DNA of 53,352 nucleotides. Source: Planctomycetaceae bacterium. Its GTDB lineage: Bacteria; Planctomycetota; Phycisphaerae; SM23-33. Below, piece by piece: positions 16,008-27,052 of this stretch. Below the pieces are notes generated by a model. The model worked only from the letters and a program-made list of their open reading frames with translations. It was not told the origin of the DNA and did not search any database. How positions within the stretch are numbered: position 1 is the stretch's first letter; every line of letters starts with the position of its first letter. The translations under genes were made by a program, and so were the position numbers. The stretch is from positions 1-53,352 of the forward strand of contig JAJFVE010000047.1 in assembly GCA_021371965.1 (NCBI GenBank). Reading direction: 5' to 3'.

Positions 16008-17567
16008 ATGACCCGTGCCACCATCCAACCTATCGTCGAGGCGATTCCAGCCGCACGACAGCAAGACGCGCGGCACTATGGCGTTCACCCCTATTTCACG
16101 CGCCGCCCGCCCAACGTGGTCCGGGCGTATATCGAACGGTATTCTCGCCAAGAGGATGTTGTTCTGGATCCTTTCGGAGGGACAGGCGTCACCGCCATCG
16201 AAGCGATGTTGCTGGGGCGGCGAGCCATCCACAACGATCTGAATCCTTTTGCCAATTTCCTGGCGAGGAACATTGCAGATACCACGCTGCCCTCCATCGC
16301 ACCGCTGCAGCAAGCATTCGAACGCATCGAACGAGAGACGGTTGAATCCCTTGCCCAGATTGAACAGAGCGAGTCCGCGGCCGCTCAGTGGCTGCAGAAG
16401 TTGTCGTTACCCGAAAACATCCCCTTGCCGCGAACGTCCGACGCGGAGTTTTTTTACGACCTGTTCACGCCGCGCCAGTTGGCCGGATTGGCGCTGCTTA
16501 AGAGTGCCATCGACAGGGAATCAGGCGTGGTGCGGGAACTGCTGTTGCTCGCCTGGTCTGCGGCTGTCTCCAAGCTGAACAAGACATTCCTGTCGGCCAA
16601 GGGGCGGGCGGCCAGTCGCGGCGGGTCCAGCATATTCAGCATCTATCGCTACAAGCTGGCTTCACAGTGCGTGGAACTGCCTATCTGGGAGACGTTCCGG
16701 GGGCGTTACCTGAATGTTCTTGCGGCCAAGAAAGAGGTTCTGCAAACGCGGGATTACTGGCTTCAGAGGACCAAGGACAGACTGGTGCTGGACAGTCAGC
16801 GCGACTTCATTGTGCTATCGCAAGATGCCGGCACGCTCGATCAGACGTTGGCACCGGGGAGCGTGGACTACATTTTCACCGATCCTCCATATGGAGCCTT
16901 TATCAGCTATCTCGACCTTTCGATTCTTTGGAACCACTGGCTGGGTTTTCCCGTAACCGAAGAAACGCGACAGAATGAGACTATTGTCGGCGGGGAATGC
17001 GGACATAGCGAAGAGCACTATCGGCAAAGCCTGGCACAGAGCATTCGAATGTGCTTCAGGCTTTTGCGTGGCGACCGGTGGTGCTCGATTGTCTTTCAAC
17101 ATTGGGACCTGTCGTATTTTGCGACAATTCTCGAAACGGCCAGCGAGTGCGGTGCATTGCTTAAGACGGCCATCACGCAGACGGGCGATGTTATCTGGTC
17201 CATGCACAAGAAGAAAAATTCTGCCAGCATGCTTGCCGGCGAGTTGATCCTCACTTTCTACAAACCGGAGAATCGTCCGAAGCCGCGAAGAATTCCTGTG
17301 CGGCCGGCGGGCCAACTCGAACAAGTCTTGTCAGAGGTATTTGAAGCATGCCTCAACCACGGAAGCACCAGTTTTTCAAACGAAGCTTTGTTCAATCGCG
17401 TGGTGATTGAATTATGGAATCGTCGAGCGTTGGGGTGCCTGTCTCTTGACCGCCGGGAGTTTGCCGACCGCCTTACCCGCATGGGGTGGACGTACAACTG
17501 CAAGACGCATCTTTGGGCCAAGAGCGATGCCTCTGGCGAGTCCGCCGAGTCGCGAGAGTTGTTCTAA
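16008..17567 (+). CDS. DNA methyltransferase (N6-adenine or N4-cytosine)
   Basis: A 519-residue protein. SAM-binding motif I is VVLDPFGGTGVTAIEA (residues 51-66) and catalytic motif IV is DPPYG (292-296). The order I, then about 230 residues that probably hold the target-recognition domain, then IV fits an alpha-type arrangement. The opening 'YGVHPYFTRRPPNVVRAYI' is typical of DNA methylases that start with an HPY block. The DPPY form favours adenine-N6 but does not prove it. It starts immediately after the putative nuclease stop and shares its low-GC character, so the two form one transferred restriction-modification unit. Confidence 0.8.
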   Translation: MTRATIQPIVEAIPAARQQDARHYGVHPYFTRRPPNVVRAYIERYSRQEDVVLDPFGGTGVTAIEAMLLGRRAIHNDLNPFANFLARNIADTTLPSIAPLQQAFERIERETVESLAQIEQSESAAAQWLQKLSLPENIPLPRTSDAEFFYDLFTPRQLAGLALLKSAIDRESGVVRELLLLAWSAAVSKLNKTFLSAKGRAASRGGSSIFSIYRYKLASQCVELPIWETFRGRYLNVLAAKKEVLQTRDYWLQRTKDRLVLDSQRDFIVLSQDAGTLDQTLAPGSVDYIFTDPPYGAFISYLDLSILWNHWLGFPVTEETRQNETIVGGECGHSEEHYRQSLAQSIRMCFRLLRGDRWCSIVFQHWDLSYFATILETASECGALLKTAITQTGDVIWSMHKKKNSASMLAGELILTFYKPENRPKPRRIPVRPAGQLEQVLSEVFEACLNHGSTSFSNEALFNRVVIELWNRRALGCLSLDRREFADRLTRMGWTYNCKTHLWAKSDASGESAESRELF

Positions 17568-17591
17568 TCCGCGTCCGGAGTCAATTGTTGC

Positions 17592-17620
17592 TTGGCGGTG
17601 TGTGCCTGTGCCGCTAAAAT
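17592..17620 (+). promoter_or_regulatory. candidate alaS promoter
   Basis: TTGGCG (17592-17597), 17-nt spacer, TAAAAT (17615-17620), 51 nt before the alaS start. Confidence 0.45.
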
Positions 17621-17671
17621 GACCGGTTCGATTTGTCCTACGGATTCGCAGACCCCCAGGCGCAGGCACCC

Positions 17672-20361
<2,690 letters not shown>

Positions 20362-20362
<1 letters not shown>

Positions 20363-20487
20363 TTTTGTGGCAAGGGCGTCTCGCCCGTGCTGGCATGGCC
20401 GTCCCGGCCATGCCACAAAACGAAAGCATGGGCGAGACGCCCATGCCACACAGCAAGAGCATGGGCGAGACGCCCATGCCACAAAAC
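20362..20487. repeat. array of GRDAHAT-type palindromic repeats
   Basis: At least four small palindromes in a row: gggcgtctcgccc (20374-20386), ggcatggc/gccatgcc (20392-20414), and two identical atgggcgagacgcccat units (20428-20444 and 20461-20477). 'gttttgtggca' and 'tgccacaaaac' close the array on each side as inverted ends. The shadow translation reads ARRPCHT / GRDAHAT, the pattern seen in many PVC genomes. The same units occur inside the GH3 gene at 43216-43281. It sits directly after alaS. Confidence 0.8.
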
Positions 20488-20563
20488 TTGCCGCCATGGC
20501 GCTCACGAGCGGCGTAATAGACTCGTTGTGAAAAATGAACGGGTGCGGGGAATTGGGATTGTC

Positions 20564-20592
20564 TTGACAAAGCGGTCAGGACTGACTAATTT
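20564..20592 (+). promoter_or_regulatory. promoter of the rpmF-plsX-fab cluster, with inverted repeat in the spacer
   Basis: TTGACA (20564-20569), 17-nt spacer, TAATTT (20587-20592): a perfect -35 and good spacing. The spacer ends with gtcag-ga-ctgac (20575-20586), an inverted repeat placed where a repressor could block RNA polymerase. Transcription would start near 20599, leaving a leader of about 60 nt before rpmF. Confidence 0.6.
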
Positions 20593-20661
20593 CTTGCGTT
20601 TCTTAAATTGCGCGGGCGAGTCGGCCACACCGGCCGGGTCCCGCGGATGGAAGGTCAGGAT

Positions 20662-20847
20662 ATGCTCCCGAAATATAAACTCAGCAGAGGGCGGACGCGC
20701 AAGCGTCGCAGCCACCACGCCCTTCGTCCGATCAACCTGGCGGATTGCCCCAAGTGCAACTCCCCCAAGTTGCCCCATGCCGCCTGCAGCAACTGCGGGT
20801 ACGTGCGTCCGGGGCTCAAGCTCGAGGTCGAAGAAAAGGAGAGCTAG
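20662..20847 (+). CDS. rpmF: 50S ribosomal protein L32
   Basis: A 61-residue protein. 'RGRTRKRRSHHAL' and the zinc ribbon CPKC...CSNC mark L32. The start at 20662 (MLPKYKLSRG) has AAGG about 9 nt upstream. It heads the fatty-acid cluster, 3 nt before plsX, the classic rpmF-plsX-fabH linkage. Confidence 0.92.
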   Translation: MLPKYKLSRGRTRKRRSHHALRPINLADCPKCNSPKLPHAACSNCGYVRPGLKLEVEEKES

Positions 20848-20850
20848 CCC

Positions 20851-21855
20851 ATGCGGATCGGTATTGACGCCATGGGCGGCGATCATGCCCCGGTCGAGGA
20901 AGTCCGCGGCGCTCTGGCGGCGCGCGAGTTGCTCGCGCCGGGCGATCGCGTCGTCCTCGTTGGCCAGCAAGACGCCATCTACGCGCAACTCAAGACCGAG
21001 GGCGTGGCCGACTGGGAATCCTGGATCGACGTGCGGCATGCGTCGCAGTTCATCACCATGAACGAGCATCCGGTCACGTCGCTGCGGGCCAAGCCCGACT
21101 GCTCGATGGCCGTGATGACCAAGATGCACCGCGACGGCGAGCTGCAGGCGTGCATCTCGGCGGGAAACACCGGCGCCTTCGTGGCGGCCGCCCAGATGAA
21201 CCTGCGCCGCCTCGATGGCGTGCATCGCCCGGGCATCGCGGTGATCGTGCCCACCAGCCTCAACCCCGTGGCCGTGTGCGACGTGGGCGCCAACATCCAG
21301 TGCCGCCCGCAGCACCTGCTGCAGTACGGGATCATGGCCTCGATTTACATGGACGCCATTTGCGGCGTCAAGAACGCCCGCACCGGGCTGTTGTCGGTGG
21401 GGGAGGAAGATGCCAAGGGCAACGAGCTCGTCAAGGCCACGCGGCAACTGATGAAAAACGACAAGGGCGTCAACTTCATCGGCAACATCGAGGGGCGCGA
21501 CCTCTTCCGCGGCACCGTCGACGTGGTCGTCTGCGAGGGCTTCGTCGGCAACGTCGTGCTCAAGCTGATCGAGAGCATGGCCGCCAGCGTGATCAAGTCG
21601 GTGCTCAAAGAGATCGCCATGGCCATGCCCGACCGCCTGAAGGAAATCAAAGAGGCCGGGGCGGGACTGGCCAAGAAATTCGACTTCAATGAATACGGCG
21701 GCGCGCCGCTGCTGGGCGTGGCCGGAATCTGCATCATCTGCCACGGCGCCAGCGATTTCCGCGCCATCAAGAACGCCGTGCGTGTGGCCGGCGATTTCTC
21801 ACGACGCCAGGTTAACGAGCGGATCACCGAGCTCTGCAAGAGCACCGAGGAATGA
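20851..21855 (+). CDS. plsX: phosphate acyltransferase PlsX
   Basis: A 334-residue protein that makes acyl-phosphate from acyl-ACP for phospholipid synthesis. The opening MRIGIDAMGGDHAP and later 'VALISAGNTGA'-like block (here 'ACISAGNTGAFVAAA') and 'GFVGNVVLKLIE' are diagnostic. AAAGGAG precedes the ATG. It overlaps fabH by 4 nt. Confidence 0.95.
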   Translation: MRIGIDAMGGDHAPVEEVRGALAARELLAPGDRVVLVGQQDAIYAQLKTEGVADWESWIDVRHASQFITMNEHPVTSLRAKPDCSMAVMTKMHRDGELQACISAGNTGAFVAAAQMNLRRLDGVHRPGIAVIVPTSLNPVAVCDVGANIQCRPQHLLQYGIMASIYMDAICGVKNARTGLLSVGEEDAKGNELVKATRQLMKNDKGVNFIGNIEGRDLFRGTVDVVVCEGFVGNVVLKLIESMAASVIKSVLKEIAMAMPDRLKEIKEAGAGLAKKFDFNEYGGAPLLGVAGICIICHGASDFRAIKNAVRVAGDFSRRQVNERITELCKSTEE

Positions 21856-22850
21856 CAATGGGCAAGTCCCGCCGCGCAGTGGTGACAGGCATGGGCTATG
21901 CCGTTCCTGCCAAGGTTCTCACCAACGCAGATTTTGAACGCATGGTCGAGACCAGCGACGAGTGGATCATCCAGCGCACGGGCATCCGCGAGCGACACGT
22001 CGTCGCCGACGGCGAATCGACCACCGACCTGGCCGTCGACGCCGCCCGCAAGGCCCTGGCCAGTGCCGGCAAGAGCGGCAAAGACCTCGACCTGATCATC
22101 TGCGCCACCGTCAGCCCGCAAATGCTCCTGCCCTCCAGCGCCAGCATGATCCAGGCTGCCCTGGGCGCCACCGACGTGCCGGCGTTCGACCTCTCGGCCG
22201 CCTGCAGCGGGTTCATCTTCGCCCTGACCACCGGCTGCCAGTTCATCGAGAACGGCGCCGCCAAGCGCGTGCTGGTGATCGGGGCCGACTGCCTCAGCCG
22301 CTACACCGACTACAAAGACCGCGGCAGTTGCATCCTCTTCGGCGACGGCGCCGGCGCGGTGATTCTCGAAGCCTCCGATGCCGCCGACAAGGGCGTGATG
22401 TACAACGTCCTGCACACCGACGGCTCGGGCTGGGATTTCATCCACATCCCCGCCGGCGGATCGGGCAAGGCCGCCACGCACGCGACCATCGACGCCGGCG
22501 ATCACTACATCAAGATGCGAGGCCGCGAGGTCTACAAGTTCGCCGTCGAGAAGATGCAGTGGCTGCTGGGCGACTGCATGGAACAGTGCGGGCTCAAGGT
22601 CGCCGACATCGACATGGTCATTCCCCACCAGGTCAATACGCGGATCATCGCCTCGGCGGCCGAGAAGTTCGACCTGCCCATGGACAAGATCTACATGAAC
22701 ATCGACCGCTACGGCAACACGTCGGCGGCATCGATCCCGCTGGCGATGGCCGAGGCGTCGTCGAAGGGCCTGATCGGCCCGGGCTCGACGCTGCTGCTGG
22801 TGGCCTTCGGGGCCGGCCTGACCTGGGGCGGGTCGGTCATACGATTGTAA
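21852..22850 (+). CDS. fabH: 3-oxoacyl-ACP synthase III (KAS III)
   Basis: A 332-residue condensing enzyme that starts fatty-acid chains from acyl-CoA and malonyl-ACP. The catalytic triad is visible: Cys118 in LSAACSGF, His in 'PHQVNTRI' and Asn in 'YGNTSAASIPLA'. The ATG overlaps the plsX stop (ATGA); a second ATG two codons later is also possible. The next gene, fabD, is separated by a palindromic repeat. Confidence 0.95.
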   Translation: MTMGKSRRAVVTGMGYAVPAKVLTNADFERMVETSDEWIIQRTGIRERHVVADGESTTDLAVDAARKALASAGKSGKDLDLIICATVSPQMLLPSSASMIQAALGATDVPAFDLSAACSGFIFALTTGCQFIENGAAKRVLVIGADCLSRYTDYKDRGSCILFGDGAGAVILEASDAADKGVMYNVLHTDGSGWDFIHIPAGGSGKAATHATIDAGDHYIKMRGREVYKFAVEKMQWLLGDCMEQCGLKVADIDMVIPHQVNTRIIASAAEKFDLPMDKIYMNIDRYGNTSAASIPLAMAEASSKGLIGPGSTLLLVAFGAGLTWGGSVIRL

Positions 22851-22879
22851 ATTTTCACGCCTTGTTCATTGCCCCAAGA

Positions 22880-22972
22880 GAACACGAATGACGCGAATAA
22901 GACGAATGAGGCTATAAAAGCGTAAACAACAAAGCCTTTTCTCTTCGGTTGTTATTCGTGACATTCGTGTTC
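22880..22972. repeat. imperfect inverted repeat between fabH and fabD
   Basis: The 21-nt arms 22880-22900 and 22952-22972 (cacgaatgac / attcgtg cores) pair with two mismatches, around an AT-rich centre of 51 nt. The composition is far more AT-rich than the genes on either side, suggesting an inserted repeat. Confidence 0.6.
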
Positions 22973-23013
22973 GCTTTTTGGACGCAGCAACGCCACAGGA
23001 AGATCAAGAACCT

Positions 23014-23940
23014 ATGAATACGACGTTTCTATATCCAGGACAGGGCGCCCAGGATGTCGGGATGGGCAAGGACCTCTGCGAAAAGTATCCGGCCGCCCGT
23101 GCGATGTTCGAGCAGGCGGAAAAGATCTCGGGTCTGCCGCTGATGAAGCTGTGCTTCGAAGGCCCCAAGGAAGAGCTCTCGCGCACGGACGTGGCGCAGC
23201 CGGCGATCTTCACCATGTCGGCAGCGGTGGCCGCGGCAGCGGGGGGCAAGCTGGCCTCGCCCGCCTTTGCCGCCGGGCTGAGCCTGGGCGAATACACCGC
23301 CCTCTACGCTGCCGGGGCGATGGACTTTGCCACCGGCGTCAAGCTCGTGACCCAGCGCGGGCGGTTGATGCAGCAGGCCGCCACGGCAGTGCCCTCGGGC
23401 ATGGTCAGCGTGATCGGGATGGACGAAGCCCAAGCCCAGGCGCTGTGCCTCCAGGCCGCCCAGGGCGAAGTGCTCGTCTGTGCGAATTTTAACTGCCCTG
23501 GGCAGATCGTGCTGTCTGGCCAGAAAGACGCCTGCCGCCGCGCCGCCGAGATGGCGCCCGCCGCCGGGGCGAAGATGGCGGTGCCCCTGGACGTGGCGGG
23601 CGCTTTTCACAGCGCGTTGATGGCCCCGGCTGCGGAAAAATTCGCCGCCGTGCTGGCCGGCGTGGCCTTCAAGAATCCCTCCTGCGTCGTGCTGTCGAAC
23701 GTCGACGCCCAGCCGTATGCATCGGCGGGCGATATTGCCGCCAAATTGCTGGCGCAGCTCGTCCAACCGGTGCGCTGGCAGCAGTGCATGGAGTATCTCA
23801 TCGCCCAGGGCGGCGGGCCGTTTTACGAGATCGGACCCGGGCGGGTGCTGGCCGGACTGGCCAAGAGAATCGACAGAAAACTGCCCATCACTTGCGTCAA
23901 CGCCGCCGACGCGGTAGAACAATTGACCGCAAACGCATAG
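23014..23940 (+). CDS. fabD: malonyl-CoA:ACP transacylase
   Basis: A 308-residue protein that loads malonyl onto ACP. 'FLYPGQGAQ' opens it, the active serine is Ser90 in GLSLGE, and the histidine lies in 'GAFHSALM'. The start at 23014 is the usual FabD N-terminus; AGGAAG lies about 12 nt upstream. It is flanked by palindromic repeats on both sides, so it may have its own transcript or depend on read-through from fabH. Confidence 0.94.
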   Translation: MNTTFLYPGQGAQDVGMGKDLCEKYPAARAMFEQAEKISGLPLMKLCFEGPKEELSRTDVAQPAIFTMSAAVAAAAGGKLASPAFAAGLSLGEYTALYAAGAMDFATGVKLVTQRGRLMQQAATAVPSGMVSVIGMDEAQAQALCLQAAQGEVLVCANFNCPGQIVLSGQKDACRRAAEMAPAAGAKMAVPLDVAGAFHSALMAPAAEKFAAVLAGVAFKNPSCVVLSNVDAQPYASAGDIAAKLLAQLVQPVRWQQCMEYLIAQGGGPFYEIGPGRVLAGLAKRIDRKLPITCVNAADAVEQLTANA

Positions 23941-23942
23941 CA

Positions 23943-24029
23943 GGGTGCCATGGCGGCCGTTTCTCAGCCGCCATGCCTGAGCGGAAGATTCAGGGACATG
24001 GCGGGTGAGGAACGCCCGCCATGGCACCC
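23943..24029. repeat. compound palindromic repeat between fabD and fabG
   Basis: Outer arms gggtgccatggcgg (23943-23956) and ccgccatggcaccc (24016-24029) are perfectly complementary. Two smaller hairpins lie inside (ggcggc...gccgcc and ggcggg...cccgcc). The second half repeats the unit found at 3234-3274. Confidence 0.75.
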
Positions 24030-24048
24030 GTAAAGAAAAGGTGAAATA

Positions 24049-24810
24049 ATGGCAAAAACTGTAACTGCAACCCCCGACAATCAGAAGGTCGCCATCGTGA
24101 CCGGCGCCGCCCGCGGGATCGGGCGCGAGATCGCCCGCGAACTGCTCAAGATGGGCATGACCGTCGTGGCGGTCGACCTCAAGGCCGACCTGCTGGGCCA
24201 ACTGCCCGAGGCCCTGGGCAACCCCGGCGACAAGCTCGAAACCCGCGTGCAGGACGTGACGGACTCGGCCGGCATGACGGCGATGGTCGACGCGGTCGCC
24301 GAGAAATACGGCCACCTGGACGTCATGGTCAACAACGCCGGCATCACCCGCGACAACATCGTGGTGATGATGACCGACGAGGAATGGGACCTGGTGCTCA
24401 AGGTCAACCTCACCAGCGCCTTCTACGGGATCCGCGCCGCGTCGCGCGTCATGATGCGCCAGCGCTGCGGCAGCATCGTCAATATGTCCAGCTACAGCGG
24501 GCTGGAAGGCAACCGCGGGCAGGGCAACTACGCTGCCTCCAAGGCCGGCATGCTGGGCCTGATGAAGTCTGCCGCCAAGGAACTGGCCAAGCGCAATGTT
24601 CGCGTCAACGCAGTGGCCCCGGGCTTTATCGCCACGGAGATGACCGAGGTGCTGCCCCAGCAGGCCAAGGACATGGCGTTGGCGATGATTCCGATGGAGC
24701 GCATGGGCACCCCGGGCGATATTGCCCGCGCAGTGGCCTTTTTGGCTTCGGAAAACTCCGCCTACATGACCGGGCAAGTGCTCAGCGTCGACGGCGGAAT
24801 GCATACGTAA
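24049..24810 (+). CDS. fabG: 3-oxoacyl-ACP reductase
   Basis: A 253-residue short-chain dehydrogenase. It has the cofactor motif TGAARGIG (18-25), NNAG (95-98), Ser147, and the catalytic YAASK with Tyr161 and Lys165. In this cluster it reduces beta-ketoacyl-ACP with NADPH. AAAGGTG lies 6 nt upstream. acpP follows after 134 nt with its own strong ribosome site. Confidence 0.92.
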   Translation: MAKTVTATPDNQKVAIVTGAARGIGREIARELLKMGMTVVAVDLKADLLGQLPEALGNPGDKLETRVQDVTDSAGMTAMVDAVAEKYGHLDVMVNNAGITRDNIVVMMTDEEWDLVLKVNLTSAFYGIRAASRVMMRQRCGSIVNMSSYSGLEGNRGQGNYAASKAGMLGLMKSAAKELAKRNVRVNAVAPGFIATEMTEVLPQQAKDMALAMIPMERMGTPGDIARAVAFLASENSAYMTGQVLSVDGGMHT

Positions 24811-24944
24811 AGGCGTGCAGCGGTCTGTACGCAATCCCACGGAATTGGTATTGCATCGGTTGGACCGTCACGCTATAGTACCGCACCCTCGCCGGCCCTG
24901 GCGGCGTTGGGCGAACCTAAGAATCGTTGTTGAGGAGAATCAAA

Positions 24945-25190
24945 GTGCCAGACGAAATCGAAGATAAGGTCATAGACATCGTTGCCGAGCAGATGGGCGT
25001 GGACAAGAGCGAAATCACGCGCGAAACATCGTTCGTCAACGATCTCAACGCCGATTCCCTGGATACCGTCGAGTTGGTGATGGAGTTCGAAGACGAGTTC
25101 GAACTGAGCATCCCCGACGAAGAGGCTGAGAAGATCCAGACCGTCGGACAGGCGATCGACTACATCAAAGAGAACTCCAACAAGGCCTAG
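24945..25190 (+). CDS. acpP: acyl carrier protein
   Basis: An 81-residue acidic protein. The phosphopantetheine attachment site is Ser38 in ADSLDTVEL. The GTG at 24945 is the likely start ([11 protein letters not shown]): GAGGAG sits 9 nt upstream, and a longer frame from 24927 would place the ribosome site inside the gene. fabF starts 21 nt after the stop. Confidence 0.92.
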   Translation: MPDEIEDKVIDIVAEQMGVDKSEITRETSFVNDLNADSLDTVELVMEFEDEFELSIPDEEAEKIQTVGQAIDYIKENSNKA

Positions 25191-25211
25191 AGCCTTTGGG
25201 TCAGGCGTTCG

Positions 25212-26462
25212 ATGTCCAGATGCCGTGTAGTAATCACGGGGCTGGGGACCGTCAACCCGGTGGCCCACGACGTACCGCTCTTTTGGGCGGGCTTGCTGGC
25301 AGGCAAAACCGGCATCCGGGCGATCTCGCGGTTTGACGCGGCCCCCTTCGCCTCGCGCATTGGCGGGCAGATTGTGGATTGGGCCGGCCCGCCCGTCGAC
25401 ATGGTCGACCCGCGCGAGGCGCGGCGCATGGACCCCTTCACGCAGTACGCCACCGCCGCGGCCATCGAGGCCGTCCGCGATAGCGGTATCGTCTTCGACC
25501 CCGCCAAGGCCCGCCGCTACGCCTGCATCATCGGAACCGGGATCGGCGGGCTGATGACCCTGCAGGAACAGCACGAGATCATGATGGCCCGCGGCGTCAC
25601 CCGCGTCAGCCCCCTGACGGTGCCCAAGATGATGGGCAACGCCGCCGCCGGAACGATCTCCATCCTCTACGGCCTCACCGGCGTGTCCTACGCCACCGTC
25701 ACCGCCTGCGCCTCGGCCGCCAACGCCGTCGGCGAGGCGATGGCGTTGCTGCAGCGCGGCGGGGCCGACGCCGTCATCACCGGCGGCAGCGAGGCTGCCC
25801 TGACGGAGATCGGACTGGCCAGCTTCTGCGCCCTCAAGGGCCTGTCCACGCGAAACGACGATCCGGCCCACGCCTCGCGCCCGTGGGATAAGGACCGCGA
25901 CGGGTTCCTGCTGGCCGAAGGCGCCGGCGTGGTCATTCTCGAAACGCTCGATCACGCCAAGGCCCGTGGGGCGAAGATCTATGCCGAGCTGGTGGGCTTC
26001 GGCGCCACGTGCGACGCCTACCACATTACGGCCCCTTCGCCCGAAGGCACCGGCGCCTGTGATGCAATGATCCTGGCCTTGGAAGACGCCGCCATCGCCC
26101 CCGACCAGATCGGCTACATCAACGCCCACGGCACCAGCACCGAGCTGGGCGACATGGCCGAGACCGTCGCGATCAAGAAGGCCTTCGGCGACTACGCCAC
26201 CCACGGCCTGATGGTCTCCTCGACCAAGAGCCTCACCGGCCACATGCTCGGCGCCTCCGGCGGAGCGGAGTTGGTGGCTTGCTGCAAGGCCATGCAGGAC
26301 GGCGTCCTGCCAGGGACCTGGAACCTCGACAATCCCAGCGACGGCTGCGACCTGGACTACATCCCCAACCAGTCCCGCCAGAAGAAGGTCCAGTACATCC
26401 TGTCCAATAGCTTCGGTTTCGGCGGCCACAACGCCTGTCTGATCGTCAAGCGGTTCGAGTAG
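25212..26462 (+). CDS. fabF: 3-oxoacyl-ACP synthase II (KAS II)
   Basis: A 416-residue elongating condensing enzyme. The active site is Cys166 in VTACASAANA, with His in 'NAHGTST' and 'TKSLTGHMLGASG'. It closes the fatty-acid cluster. A lower-GC gene of unknown function follows 38 nt later. Confidence 0.93.
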   Translation: MSRCRVVITGLGTVNPVAHDVPLFWAGLLAGKTGIRAISRFDAAPFASRIGGQIVDWAGPPVDMVDPREARRMDPFTQYATAAAIEAVRDSGIVFDPAKARRYACIIGTGIGGLMTLQEQHEIMMARGVTRVSPLTVPKMMGNAAAGTISILYGLTGVSYATVTACASAANAVGEAMALLQRGGADAVITGGSEAALTEIGLASFCALKGLSTRNDDPAHASRPWDKDRDGFLLAEGAGVVILETLDHAKARGAKIYAELVGFGATCDAYHITAPSPEGTGACDAMILALEDAAIAPDQIGYINAHGTSTELGDMAETVAIKKAFGDYATHGLMVSSTKSLTGHMLGASGGAELVACCKAMQDGVLPGTWNLDNPSDGCDLDYIPNQSRQKKVQYILSNSFGFGGHNACLIVKRFE

Positions 26463-26500
26463 CCGGCGGGACGAGTGTTGGGATAGAAGGTAATGGGGCT

Positions 26501-27031
26501 ATGAAGGATCGCATCGTTATTCACTGCGTGAAGGGCACGTACAAAGGGGAAACTTGGTTCTTGGACATTTCCGAATCAGAAGTGGCCTTTGTCAATGCTT
26601 TGGGAAAGACCATTGCTACATGTAGCCCCAATCTGGCGGAAAATATGATTATGCCGCTGGGCTCTGCGCCGCAGAAGAGACTGTTTGTTCGGATCGGGAG
26701 CACAAGGCTGGAGTTCGACTCTCTTCCCGAAGATGTCCAGAAGTTGATGGCTTATTTTGACACAGTCATGGCGGCCGAAGGCTCTACTCGTTTGCGGTCC
26801 TTTGTCGGCAGAGCGCTTCGTTTCCAGTTCTTTGGGATTATCGTTATTGTCGGCTCAATATATTGGATGAGCCGCGTCGATTCACAGAAGTCCGACACGA
26901 TGATCCCGGCTTTCGGGCTTGTCTTTGGGATCGTGCTGGTCGTTATAGGGCTCGCAGCGATGGGCCGATATTTCAAAATCAAAAAGCTCGCCGAAAAATC
27001 CAAAGAATGCAATGAGTACCAGGACCAATAG
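26501..27031 (+). CDS. hypothetical protein with two C-terminal membrane helices
   Basis: A 176-residue protein. The N-terminal 100 residues look soluble and beta-rich. Two membrane helices follow at about 110-123 and 134-154, then a short Lys-rich tail (KIKKLAEKSKE). It resembles no family I can name. Its GC content is visibly lower than that of fabF before it, so it may be a recent arrival. It converges on the cca gene with 21 nt between. Confidence 0.6.
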   Translation: MKDRIVIHCVKGTYKGETWFLDISESEVAFVNALGKTIATCSPNLAENMIMPLGSAPQKRLFVRIGSTRLEFDSLPEDVQKLMAYFDTVMAAEGSTRLRSFVGRALRFQFFGIIVIVGSIYWMSRVDSQKSDTMIPAFGLVFGIVLVVIGLAAMGRYFKIKKLAEKSKECNEYQDQ

Positions 27032-27052
27032 TCAGAGCACCCCGTGTACGTT

